Shown here piece by piece: positions 48,083 to 55,944 of a stretch of DNA of 64,000 nucleotides. The notes beneath the pieces are model-generated. The model was given only the letters and a program-made list of their open reading frames with translations, was not told where the DNA came from and made no database searches. The position numbers and the translations under genes were made by a program. This stretch comes from a virus: positions 1 to 64,000 of IMG/VR virus record IMGVR_UViG_3300043395_002432; one strand, given 5' to 3'. Numbering within the stretch: the first letter of the stretch is position 1; every line of letters begins with the position of its first letter.

Positions 48083-48652
48083 TCAAAACGAGCGTATCAC
48101 CCCTTCGGAGGCATGTGCTGGCCACTCTGGTAAAATCTCTGCAAGCTGCGAATTCGTCAGATCCTCGAACTGCTTGCCGAAGCGCACCTCGTACCAGTCG
48201 TCCTTCCCCTGGGTAGCCCGAGGGAGCGACGCGAGCCGAAGGAGGTTCGCCCGGTGAGAACGAATCATCCCCTCCGTACACCAAGAGGGGAACTCCTTCT
48301 GATACCGCTCCTCCTTTCCGAACTGCTTGATCAGACGCTCCCGAAAATCGGGATACGTCGTCTTGCGCTTGTTGGTGCCTGCCAGGAAGTCGTTCCGACC
48401 GTACAGCTCCCCAGCGTACATGATCGCCACCGTCACCAAGACCCCGCGAAAGACCCCAGCCCGCCAGCAGTTCCGCAAACGCGGAACGTCGCAGTCCCCC
48501 TCGAGGATGCGAATCGCCGTCTCCACCGAATCACGCAGATCCTCCGCATGAAGGAGACTGGCACTCCTGCTAATGCTCTCGTCGACAATCCAGAGCCGTT
48601 CGGCCCGCTCCTTGCTCGCCTTCTCCGCCTTCGCCTTCCCTGCTTTGCTCAT
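48083..48652 (-). CDS. Hypothetical protein, 189 aa
   Basis: Lys/Ala-rich N-terminal helix, then a mostly helical domain with Cys and Trp residues. GGAGGCTCA before the ATG and a promoter just upstream. Family not recognised. Confidence 0.6.
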   Translation of the reverse strand: MSKAGKAKAEKASKERAERLWIVDESISRSASLLHAEDLRDSVETAIRILEGDCDVPRLRNCWRAGVFRGVLVTVAIMYAGELYGRNDFLAGTNKRKTTYPDFRERLIKQFGKEERYQKEFPSWCTEGMIRSHRANLLRLASLPRATQGKDDWYEVRFGKQFEDLTNSQLAEILPEWPAHASEGVIRSF

Positions 48653-48669
48653 TGAGCCTCCAAGCTCGG

Positions 48670-48729
48670 AGCTATCACGCAGCGAATTCGAATGCACTGA
48701 GAATCTTGGTGCCTTGACAAATTCTCGTC
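48670..48729 (-). promoter_or_regulatory. Promoter: repeat element plus GATAGCT box
   Basis: Minus strand GACGAGAATTTGTCAAG (48713-48729), 36 nt, GATAGCT (48670-48676). A palindrome copy lies between the two boxes. Confidence 0.52.
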
Positions 48730-48994
48730 ATTCACCAAGAGGCTGGATCGCCTCAGGGGGGAGCGGGAGAGCGGCGTTGACCTCTGTCTTTGTCGCTTCA
48801 GGATGGATCAGGTAGAGGTATCGATCCAAGTACGCCTGCCCGCCAATGTAGGCTACAGCCACGAAGCCAAAGATGCTCAACGCCATGAGCTTCACCGTCA
48901 CGCTCTCCTCCCCAGACATGAGGTGCCACAGGATCATCAGCACCAAGACGGTCAGGAGGAACTTCTTCGACTCCAACGGAGAGCGCGGCTTCAT
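48728..48994 (-). CDS. Two-helix membrane protein, holin-like
   Basis: 88 residues with two hydrophobic helices (about 12-28 and 36-54) joined by a short acidic turn and a charged C-terminus, the layout of class II holins. The start at 48994 avoids the terminator upstream. Holin function is inferred from size and topology; no lysin is adjacent. Confidence 0.45.
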   Translation of the reverse strand: MKPRSPLESKKFLLTVLVLMILWHLMSGEESVTVKLMALSIFGFVAVAYIGGQAYLDRYLYLIHPEATKTEVNAALPLPPEAIQPLGE

Positions 48995-49028
48995 CTGGAA
49001 GCCTTGAACCGAATTCAGAAGAACGAGC

Positions 49029-49050
49029 AAGGCCACCCGAAGGTGGCCTT
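49029..49050 (-). terminator. UUCG-capped hairpin
   Basis: Minus strand AAGGCCACC-TTCG-GGTGGCCTT followed by GCTCGTTCTTC. A very stable stem after the gene at 49073-49438, with a weak U tract. Confidence 0.55.
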
Positions 49051-49072
49051 GGTGGCGTGAGGGCGAGGGAAG

Positions 49073-49438
49073 TTACTCCAGAGCTGCGTCGAGGTAGCCC
49101 TTCAGCGTCGGCATCGCCTGCCGCATGACCCCGTCGAGGTTGAACTCGCGCAGCAGGTACTTGTCCATCCGGTCGATCAGGTTCGCCTGCGCCTTCCACC
49201 GGTTGGAATCCTCGTCAGGAGAGGCGAAGCTCCGCCCGTCGTCACCAACGCCGTCAAGCGCCTTGTCGATCAATGCCTGCCGAAGCTGCGACAGCGCGAA
49301 CCGGACACGCTCCTCGGGGGTGTGCTTCATGCTGTAGTGCGGCCCGACGTCGGAGGCGAAGCACTCTTCCAACCGACCTGAGGCACCAAGCGGGTGCGTC
49401 GAGAACTCATGAGCCTCTTCAATGCGCGGACGAATCAT
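49073..49438 (-). CDS. Hypothetical protein, 121 aa
   Basis: Mostly helical (ERVRFALSQLRQALIDKAL) with an Asp/Glu-rich middle. AGGAGTACGCCCT before the ATG. Family not recognised. Confidence 0.6.
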   Translation of the reverse strand: MIRPRIEEAHEFSTHPLGASGRLEECFASDVGPHYSMKHTPEERVRFALSQLRQALIDKALDGVGDDGRSFASPDEDSNRWKAQANLIDRMDKYLLREFNLDGVMRQAMPTLKGYLDAALE

Positions 49439-49470
49439 AGGGCGTACTCCTGTCTTGGTGCTTAGCAGGA

Positions 49471-49854
49471 TTACGCAGAGCCAGCGAGGTAGAACCATAC
49501 GTCTGCGACGTAGCTCGATCCGTTGCTAATGCTGATCGAGCTTACCTCAGGCGGCGTGAGCAGCAGATACCCGTAGGTGAAGCCAGCCAAGGGCCGAACA
49601 GACAAAATCGTCCCGTCGTTCAGATTGACCGTGATATCCCGCGTCGTCCGCAAGAGAATGAAGCTCACCGTCGTCAGATCACCAAGATCCAACACCTGAT
49701 CCTCAGCACCAACCGCCAAGCGGAGCTTCCGCGCCGCACCAGCGTCGACCTCCTCGTCCACCTCGTGGTTCACCCCAGGATCGAGGTTGAACACGTCCTT
49801 CTCCTCAGCCGTCGTCGAGGAGAGCGAAGAAATGAGCTTGAGCTTCAGGCGCAT
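49471..49854 (-). CDS. Small beta-rich protein, possible virion protein
   Basis: 127 residues with alternating hydrophobic strands in the second half (FTYGYLLLTPPEVSSISISN), as in small phage decoration or baseplate proteins. A palindrome spacer separates it from the upstream gene. Assignment tentative. Confidence 0.5.
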   Translation of the reverse strand: MRLKLKLISSLSSTTAEEKDVFNLDPGVNHEVDEEVDAGAARKLRLAVGAEDQVLDLGDLTTVSFILLRTTRDITVNLNDGTILSVRPLAGFTYGYLLLTPPEVSSISISNGSSYVADVWFYLAGSA

Positions 49855-49917
49855 CCGAGACCTCTCTGGGAGAGATTCATCGGTTTCGCGCCCCAGCGCA
49901 AGCGAATTCGAATTCGC

Positions 49918-50112
49918 TCAGATCCAGAGGGTGGCGACCAGAGAGGCGAAGTTCGCCTCCGTCCACTCGGGGACGTCGGCCCCGATCTCACCGTTCTCGA
50001 GATCCTCAGCGAGGATCTCGTCGCGGTCGACGCTGGCCAGCATCTCGGCCCGCTCGGAGGCGGTGGTGGCGGTGAGGTCGTCGAGGCTGTCGTTGATGAG
50101 GCAGAAGAGCAT
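49918..50112 (-). CDS. Small acidic protein, 64 aa
   Basis: Glu/Asp-rich helical protein, pI clearly acidic, with GGAGAAAAAG before the ATG and its own promoter. Small acidic phage proteins often act as inhibitors or DNA mimics. No specific evidence for that here. Confidence 0.6.
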   Translation of the reverse strand: MLFCLINDSLDDLTATTASERAEMLASVDRDEILAEDLENGEIGADVPEWTEANFASLVATLWI

Positions 50113-50156
50113 CTTTTTCTCCAGGGTCGCTGCGAGGTTCGTTCCCCGCCCCCTGT

Positions 50157-50215
50157 ATGTATCCCCCCCATGCCCCCGCGTCAGGCGCTCTCGGATGGCT
50201 TGACACGTTCTTTAC
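50157..50215 (-). promoter_or_regulatory. Promoter: repeat element plus GATACAT box
   Basis: Minus strand GTAAAGAACGTGTCAAG (50199-50215), 35 nt, GATACAT (50157-50163), upstream of the 64-aa gene. Confidence 0.6.
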
Positions 50216-50222
50216 AGGAATC

Positions 50223-50465
50223 TCATCTGCCCCGAACCGTCTCTTGGTGCGATTGAAGCCAGCCTTCTACCGCCTCGCTCGAAGCGAAGAGGTTGCGTAT
50301 CGTTGCGTTCCCTTTGTTCTCACTTACGACCTGAAGGATCAGAGAGACCCATTCCTCGGGCCTAAGTGGCTTCCCCGTTCGGGGATTCAGGGGGGTGTCT
50401 CTGAGTGCATTCAGGGTGTCCTCGGGGAGGACGAGAATGCTCAGGGCGCTTGGGGCTAAAGCCAC
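50223..50465 (-). CDS. Hypothetical protein, 80 aa
   Basis: Small helical protein (EEWVSLILQVVSENKG). GTG start with AGGAGGATTC, overlapping the previous stop. Family not recognised. Confidence 0.6.
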   Translation of the reverse strand: MALAPSALSILVLPEDTLNALRDTPLNPRTGKPLRPEEWVSLILQVVSENKGNATIRNLFASSEAVEGWLQSHQETVRGR

Positions 50466-50971
50466 GAATCCTCCTCTGGCTCAGGCTCGTCGAAGTACAG
50501 GAAGGTGTCCCCCTCGACGTCGACGGGAGAGGGGTCAGCCGGGGCTGCCTGAATGTTCCCCTCAGGGGAATGGCCCTTGTAGAGAACCTGACTGCTGATC
50601 CGGTGAATCATGGAGATCGAAATCTCGTGCAAGAGCGCCCGAAGATCCGTGATTCGATTCGACCGAAGCTCGACCTCAGTCCCTCGCATGATCAGGATCT
50701 CCGCCACGCCAGGATCGGGCTGGACGATCCTCACCCCGTAGTCCAGATGAATCTCCATCCCGCTTGGTGCAGGAACGCACGAGGAGAAGACGTTGCGCCC
50801 CAGGATCTCCGCCAGCGTCGTGATCGTCCAGCCAAGATTGCCGTCGTGGATGAGGCTCTTGGGCGAATTCGACTTCGTTGGAACGGCAATCTGCGTGGGA
50901 GGCGGTGGAGGGGGGCGCTCGTGCATCTCCGCCCGCTCACGTTCGAGATCCCGAGGTGCGCGCCGTGTCAA
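50456..50971 (-). CDS. Hypothetical protein, 171 aa
   Basis: A proline run (PPPPPPT near 20) follows a charged N-terminus, then a compact alpha/beta domain with the palindrome-encoded KSNS. A TTG start overlaps the upstream stop as TTGA behind AAGGAG, which decides it over later ATGs. Family not recognised. Confidence 0.55.
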   Translation of the reverse strand: MTRRAPRDLERERAEMHERPPPPPPTQIAVPTKSNSPKSLIHDGNLGWTITTLAEILGRNVFSSCVPAPSGMEIHLDYGVRIVQPDPGVAEILIMRGTEVELRSNRITDLRALLHEISISMIHRISSQVLYKGHSPEGNIQAAPADPSPVDVEGDTFLYFDEPEPEEDSWL

Positions 50972-51162
50972 GAGATCTCCTTGAAGCCAGGACAGCCCCC
51001 TGGGGTCTTGGTGGGGAAGCCCTCCTCGTCGAAACGACAGCTCAGCCTCCAGGCGTTGACCTCGGGCTTGCGGGCGATCTCGCACGTCAGGCTCTTCGTC
51101 CACGTCGCGTAGATACACTCGGTGCAATTCTTGGCGTGCAGGATCGGCTTCTCGTCAGGCAT
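50968..51162 (-). CDS. Cysteine-rich small protein, 64 aa
   Basis: Cys residues at CTECIY, TCEIARKPE, LSCRF and GGCPGF suggest a small zinc or Fe-S binding fold. GGAGGTTCA before the ATG. Possibly a regulator or redox partner. Confidence 0.6.
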   Translation of the reverse strand: MPDEKPILHAKNCTECIYATWTKSLTCEIARKPEVNAWRLSCRFDEEGFPTKTPGGCPGFKEIS

Positions 51163-51181
51163 TGAACCTCCTCGAGATCCC

Positions 51182-52273
51182 TTAGTCGACTTCCTCTGCT
51201 CCTTCCCATGCCGACCACGGAAAGCCCTGCACCAAGGAGAGCCAACGACGCTGGGCCTGCGGCCCCTCCAGGGGAGCGTGCGGGAGGTAAGGGCGGCGGA
51301 GCGCGTTCGTCACGGAGGTCATGACGAACGTCTCCTCGGGCGTCCACGTCTCCTCGGGGAGGAACTTGTACCCTTGGTGCTGGAAGGCTTGCATCTCCAC
51401 ATGGAGCGCCATCCGGTCGATCCGAGCCATGCGATCAAAGTCCCACGGAGTAGGAACGCCGAGCGACTTCTTGATATGCCGATCCCACGCTTGGTGGACT
51501 TCCTTGAAGGGAACCACATGCACGATCCCCTGAACCACGCCCGCATGGATCATGGTGCGCGAATGCATCTTCCCAGGCAGATCCTTCAGGTACGCCTCGG
51601 GCGCGTCATGGAGCGCCGCCAGACGAATCTCATGCGCGCTCAGCCCCAAGAGCATCGCAATGTCCGCACAGAGGAGCGAATGCGCCCCAACGCTCCACGG
51701 AACCCCGCCCGCATACCGGGTCTCTCGAAAGAGGTGCTGCACCACGTCGGTGTAGATCCGAACCCACGTGCGCTCGGGGTGAAGGAGGTGAACCTCCACC
51801 CCAGAGCCGGTCGCCCAATCGAGCGAAGTCGACTTCGCTGGCTCGGGGATCTGGCTCACGAAGGTGGGGATCGGCATGAGATCCATCTCGGACGGACGAG
51901 GGTGCGCCGAGAGGAGTCGAAGGAGGTCGCTCTGCACCTCCTCCGAGAGACCGTCACGACGCGCATACACCAAAGCGTCCATCAGCTCCTCGCGGAAATC
52001 CTGCACGCCACGCCCGTCCCCATGCTGCACGGGACGACCGTACTTCAAGATCCCAAGCGCACGACGTGCCTCAAACTCTCGACGGAGCGCAGGGGGGATC
52101 TCAAGGCTCTCGAGGATCTCGAGCCAAACGTCACCAAAGCCCCCCTGTGGCGCAGGAGGGCCGAAGGGCAGGCAAGGTGAGGGGATCGCTGCCAGCGCGT
52201 CACGTTGGGCCGCTGACAGCCCCTGTGCAGCCTCTGGTGGGGCGAGGCGCGTGTAGAGGTCGAGTAGGGTCAT
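51182..52273 (-). CDS. Two-domain nucleotide phosphohydrolase (diphosphohydrolase-like plus HD)
   Basis: 363 residues. The N-terminal part has KYGRPVQ and FREELMDALVYARR (about 77-106), the pattern of phage dATP/dGTP diphosphohydrolases (MazG-type). The C-terminal part has SVGAHSLLCAD, AALHDAPEAYLKDLP and a later Asp (RIDRMALH), the HD-domain metal site of YfbR-like phosphohydrolases. Both activities remove or trim (d)NTPs, so the protein probably reshapes the nucleotide pool. A palindrome copy is read as KSTS. Confidence 0.65.
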   Translation of the reverse strand: MTLLDLYTRLAPPEAAQGLSAAQRDALAAIPSPCLPFGPPAPQGGFGDVWLEILESLEIPPALRREFEARRALGILKYGRPVQHGDGRGVQDFREELMDALVYARRDGLSEEVQSDLLRLLSAHPRPSEMDLMPIPTFVSQIPEPAKSTSLDWATGSGVEVHLLHPERTWVRIYTDVVQHLFRETRYAGGVPWSVGAHSLLCADIAMLLGLSAHEIRLAALHDAPEAYLKDLPGKMHSRTMIHAGVVQGIVHVVPFKEVHQAWDRHIKKSLGVPTPWDFDRMARIDRMALHVEMQAFQHQGYKFLPEETWTPEETFVMTSVTNALRRPYLPHAPLEGPQAQRRWLSLVQGFPWSAWEGAEEVD

Positions 52274-52290
52274 GGCATGGCTCCTTGAGG

Positions 52291-53184
52291 TCAGGTAGAC
52301 TTCGTCTTGCTCGTCACGGCTGGCGCTGAGATTGGGACGAGGGGAGGCGTCGTGGGTGAGCCAGCAGCGGCGGAGGTGTGCGTGTGGGTTGCGAAGAAGC
52401 TCAGAAAGCTCTCGTTCACCAAAGCGCGCATGATGCCCGTGTTGGGATCGCCCAGGTGAATGTTGCCGCTGATGATCGAGACCTTCCCGCTGCTCTGAAT
52501 GTTGACGGGGCCATGCGACATGATCGTTACGCCGTCGTCCACGGAGACCGAATTCGCCGCCCCTGAAGCTGACTTGCCGATCAGGTGGATCTTCCCGTCC
52601 TTCAGAAGGATCGTGCTGCCGTTCGCGTCCACGAGAGAGATCCCCTGCTCGCTGGCCTTGAGCTGAAGGTGCGACCCGTCAGAGGCACCAAGCAGGAACG
52701 TGCCATCCTGCTCTATCGTCAGGAACGCCCCCGAGGGATGCTCGATCAGAAGCTCGTTCGTGACCCCGTCGCTGAAGCGCAGCATGATCCCGCTCGGAGT
52801 GCGAATGCCACGATGCACTTGCGTCGCCGTCCGCGTCATGGAGGCGTGCGGCCCGGAAGCCTTCGGCCTTCCCCCGACGTAGATCGGTCGAGCTGCGTCC
52901 CCCTCCTCGAACTCGACGTAGATCACGTCGTCGATCTCGGGCAAGAAGTAGAAGCCATGCTCGTTTACGCCACCAAGCGAACCGGGACATACCCACGTCG
53001 GGTAGGGCTTGGTGCCAAACATGGGGAGAATGACTTGGACACGACCAAGCCCCTCAGGGTCGAGATTGTTGACGACCTTCGCCGGGTAGCGAGCGTAATA
53101 CCTGCCGAACTTCTCGACCCCGAACCGGCGAATCGTCTCCATGATGAAGTCAGCAGCCTCATTGGCCGTCTTCAGCAATCCCAT
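52291..53184 (-). CDS. Baseplate spike protein, gp5/gpV-like
   Basis: 297 residues. An OB-fold near residues 38-105 (GLGRVQVILP, WVCPG, GFYFLPEIDDVIYVEF) is the Phage_base_V signature, followed by a beta-helix region of short repeats. It forms the trimeric membrane-piercing spike below the hub. Overlapping position with the D-like hub gene is typical. Confidence 0.78.
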   Translation of the reverse strand: MGLLKTANEAADFIMETIRRFGVEKFGRYYARYPAKVVNNLDPEGLGRVQVILPMFGTKPYPTWVCPGSLGGVNEHGFYFLPEIDDVIYVEFEEGDAARPIYVGGRPKASGPHASMTRTATQVHRGIRTPSGIMLRFSDGVTNELLIEHPSGAFLTIEQDGTFLLGASDGSHLQLKASEQGISLVDANGSTILLKDGKIHLIGKSASGAANSVSVDDGVTIMSHGPVNIQSSGKVSIISGNIHLGDPNTGIMRALVNESFLSFFATHTHTSAAAGSPTTPPLVPISAPAVTSKTKST

Positions 53185-53212
53185 GCGCCCTCCGAATTCG
53201 ACTTCGTCGTCT

Positions 53213-54463
53213 CTATCCCGGCTTGGTGGGCAAGGTGTTCTGAGGTGCCGGTGCCTTCACCGGAGAAACCAGAATCGAATCGTAGTAGCGAGTGACCTCG
53301 AATTCCGACGTGTAGCCTGACTCCGAGACCTGATGCGTCACCTTCGTCACCGTGTACGCCCCGTCGAAGTACCGAGAGCAGCCCTTGATCTGCACCAACT
53401 CCCCTGGGAGCAGATTCGGGATGCCTATCGTAGAGCAGCTCGCCTGGAAGGACTCCGTGACCTTCGGGATCGAATTCTTGGCAAGCTGCTCCAGCGTCGA
53501 ATTCGGTACACCAAAGCCCGTCCCAGGAGGAGATACCTGCGTGGTCGCCCCCGTCTCGTCAGGCTGCATCGAGATCGAGATCTTGTTGCCCGTCTCAGGG
53601 TGGATCTGATCCTTTGGTGTGTCAGGTGCAGCGACAGCCTCTCCGTCCGCCAACGTCGACAGGGTCTCTCCTGACTTCGCCTCATACGACTGCACATTTC
53701 CGTCCATGTCCAGCCAAGCGCTGAGTGTACGATCCGACCCAGGCAAGATCATGACCTGCTGCGAGGTGCTGAAAGAGATCAGAGGATACTCGTTCAAGGC
53801 ACGATTGGGGACGCCCCACTTCACGAAGCTCCGAGAGGGCGGAAGGCTGAGCGAGTAAAGCTGCGGATAGACCGCCAGGACATTCCTGCCGTTGTCTTGA
53901 GAGTAGAAGTGAAAAGCCCGTTTGTACTTGTTGAGTAGATTGACAAGGCATGTCCAAAAACTCTCGCCATTCTGGTTCAACTCCAGAATCTCGACCTCTT
54001 CCGCACCAAGACTCGGCTTCCAGTCCACCTCCCAGCCCATGCGCTGACTCATCTCGAGGACGATGGATTGGAGCGTCCCCTTGTAGCTCTTGCTGGACGA
54101 ACGCCCCATTGCGAGCGCGCCTGCACCAAGACCGGTGAGGGAGATCTCGACCGTGTCCCCAAGCGTTACGTCGGGCTTCTGGATCAGACCTGCGTACCAT
54201 GCGGAGTAGAATCCCGACTCGGGGTATCCAAACTGCACCAAGAGGACGTTGTCCATCGCAAACAAGGTGCTTTCGAGGTACTCGATCCCGAGGTCGTAAG
54301 GCATTGCCAGCGAGATCTGGATCGTGTTGTTCTGCCCCTGCACGACCTCGACGCTGATCGACTGGAGGGCCACACCGCTGTTCGGCGTCCAGAGGTCATA
54401 GGTGCGATTGTCGATCCGGCTGTAGATCCGGGCCGACATGAAGATGCCGGTATGCGTGGGCAT
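53213..54463 (-). CDS. Baseplate hub protein, gp27/gpD-like
   Basis: 416 residues. The strand-rich N-terminus (ISVEVVQGQNNTIQISLAMP) and a LysM-like middle (GTLQSIVLEMSQRMGWEVDW, about 128-147) match late-control D/hub proteins, ending with the hub strand GYTSEFEVTRYYD. It holds the spike at the tail tip. GAGGAGCGTCC before the ATG. Confidence 0.7.
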   Translation of the reverse strand: MPTHTGIFMSARIYSRIDNRTYDLWTPNSGVALQSISVEVVQGQNNTIQISLAMPYDLGIEYLESTLFAMDNVLLVQFGYPESGFYSAWYAGLIQKPDVTLGDTVEISLTGLGAGALAMGRSSSKSYKGTLQSIVLEMSQRMGWEVDWKPSLGAEEVEILELNQNGESFWTCLVNLLNKYKRAFHFYSQDNGRNVLAVYPQLYSLSLPPSRSFVKWGVPNRALNEYPLISFSTSQQVMILPGSDRTLSAWLDMDGNVQSYEAKSGETLSTLADGEAVAAPDTPKDQIHPETGNKISISMQPDETGATTQVSPPGTGFGVPNSTLEQLAKNSIPKVTESFQASCSTIGIPNLLPGELVQIKGCSRYFDGAYTVTKVTHQVSESGYTSEFEVTRYYDSILVSPVKAPAPQNTLPTKPG

Positions 54464-54472
54464 GGACGCTCC

Positions 54473-54994
54473 TCAGGAAACGAATTCGCCTGCACGGTGG
54501 ACGCTCCCCCCGCAGTCCAGGCGAAGACTGGCAGCCTGGATCGCTCGCTGCACGACCTGCATGCGGCGGGAGCCGTCCTCCTGCTCCCAGAGTCGCTTGG
54601 GCTGCGCCAAGAGGTAGCCCAGCGAGAGCTGTCCCCCGGTGCCAATGGCCCAGAAGGGCAGCGACACCTCGATCCACTGACGCCCCTCCAGCCGAAAGAT
54701 GCCTTCGCGGCGGGAGACGAGGACTTCCTCCCTCCCCGCGATCTCGAGGAGGAGGTCACGCAGCTTCTCAGGCGTCTCTACACGATCCCACGTCTGCCCC
54801 TTGACGGCTGCGAGGAAGGTCTCCTCTCGGGCCGCTTCCCTGGGATCGGTAGCACCAACGCAGAGCGTCGTCCCCTGATCCGTCAGCGCCACAATCCTCC
54901 GCAAGGGGTAGGTCAGCCCGCTCGGGCCAACCTGCTGAGAGTCGCTCGCCATTCCAAAACCATGCTTGGTGCGATACGCAACGACTACGGACAT
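54473..54994 (-). CDS. Proteasome-like Ntn hydrolase (HslV type)
   Basis: 173 residues. The start MSVVVAYRTKHGFGMASDSQ and the later FWAIGTGGQLSLGYLL then VVQRAIQAASLRLD match the fold of HslV and 20S beta subunits. Ser2, exposed after Met removal, would take the place of the catalytic Thr1. Family knowledge: these are self-compartmentalising proteases. Its place between hub and other tail genes suggests processing of a virion or host protein. Confidence 0.65.
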   Translation of the reverse strand: MSVVVAYRTKHGFGMASDSQQVGPSGLTYPLRRIVALTDQGTTLCVGATDPREAAREETFLAAVKGQTWDRVETPEKLRDLLLEIAGREEVLVSRREGIFRLEGRQWIEVSLPFWAIGTGGQLSLGYLLAQPKRLWEQEDGSRRMQVVQRAIQAASLRLDCGGSVHRAGEFVS

Positions 54995-55043
54995 TCAACC
55001 CTCCAGGGGAGGAGCTTAGAGGGAACGAAGGAACGGAGCCAGA

Positions 55044-55634
55044 TCAGTTCACAAGCCCGCTGGCCACCTGATCAGAGCGAGTCTCTACCAAGCTCGCCTC
55101 CACCAAGAGCCACCCCATTGCAGAGGTCAGGCTGTTGATCCCAAGATCGTTCCGAACCGAGGGCAGATCTCCGTACTCACGCATGCAGTGCGGGAGGTAC
55201 TTCCGGCTGATCACCTCGATCCTCGTTTTGTCCGACGCCTCAGTCAGAACCGAGAGAACCGCAAGGACACCACCAAGATCCGGCTCCCTGAGCTTCAGCG
55301 AGAGGTACTTCAGCATCGTGTCCACACCAAGAGGGAAGCTCAGACGATACTCGGGGAACATTCCCTCCTCGTCCACCCAGGCGTGGGGAGCGTTCATGGG
55401 ACGCTGAGCAGAGTACTCGCTGGTGTGCCGAACGAGGACACGCCCCTTCACCCCCTGGCTCGAGTCCCCCTTGATCCGATGCTCCAGCCGCCCAAGATCC
55501 ACCTCCGTGAGCCGATACTCACACACCATGTCGGAGGAAGCGAAGAAGCTCTGCTTCGAGAGCCATTGGCGGAACGAGTCCCGCGTCATGGCGTAGAGCA
55601 GGTTGGCGTCGAGCGGGAACGTGAAGAGCTGCAT
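55044..55634 (-). CDS. Tail-region hypothetical protein, 196 aa
   Basis: Mixed alpha/beta protein (FTFPLDANLLYAMTRDSFRQW at the start). It lies between the LysM-type protein and the Ntn hydrolase in the tail operon, so a structural or assembly role is likely. GGAGGATCA before the ATG. Family not recognised. Confidence 0.55.
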   Translation of the reverse strand: MQLFTFPLDANLLYAMTRDSFRQWLSKQSFFASSDMVCEYRLTEVDLGRLEHRIKGDSSQGVKGRVLVRHTSEYSAQRPMNAPHAWVDEEGMFPEYRLSFPLGVDTMLKYLSLKLREPDLGGVLAVLSVLTEASDKTRIEVISRKYLPHCMREYGDLPSVRNDLGINSLTSAMGWLLVEASLVETRSDQVASGLVN

Positions 55635-55659
55635 TGATCCTCCAATCGCCTCCTTGGTG

Positions 55660-55941
55660 CTACCGCAAGAGGCTCTCGCGCACATAACGCGGAGAGGGGA
55701 TGATGAGCGTCGTGCCATTGACGAGACCCGTGAGCGGATCGTCAATTCCATTCGCCACAAGGATCGGCCACCAAAGACGCGAGTTCTGGTAGTAGAGCGT
55801 TGCCAAGAGATCGATCCGATCCGTCGACCGCACTTGGTGCTGCAAGTCGTCCGCCTGAGGCTTGATCGAGCGATACGCAGGGATCGCGTAGTAGGCACGC
55901 CCGTCCTCGTCACGCTCCTGAATCGCGGGCTTCATCCACAT
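55660..55941 (-). CDS. LysM-type baseplate protein, gp53-like
   Basis: 93 residues. DRIDLLATLYYQNSRLWWPIL and LVNGTTLIIPSP form a LysM motif like gp53 and other baseplate proteins, which bind glycan or anchor the hub. GGAGGTGACGA before the ATG, four bases from the tape-measure stop. Confidence 0.7.
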   Translation of the reverse strand: MWMKPAIQERDEDGRAYYAIPAYRSIKPQADDLQHQVRSTDRIDLLATLYYQNSRLWWPILVANGIDDPLTGLVNGTTLIIPSPRYVRESLLR

Positions 55942-55944
55942 TCG

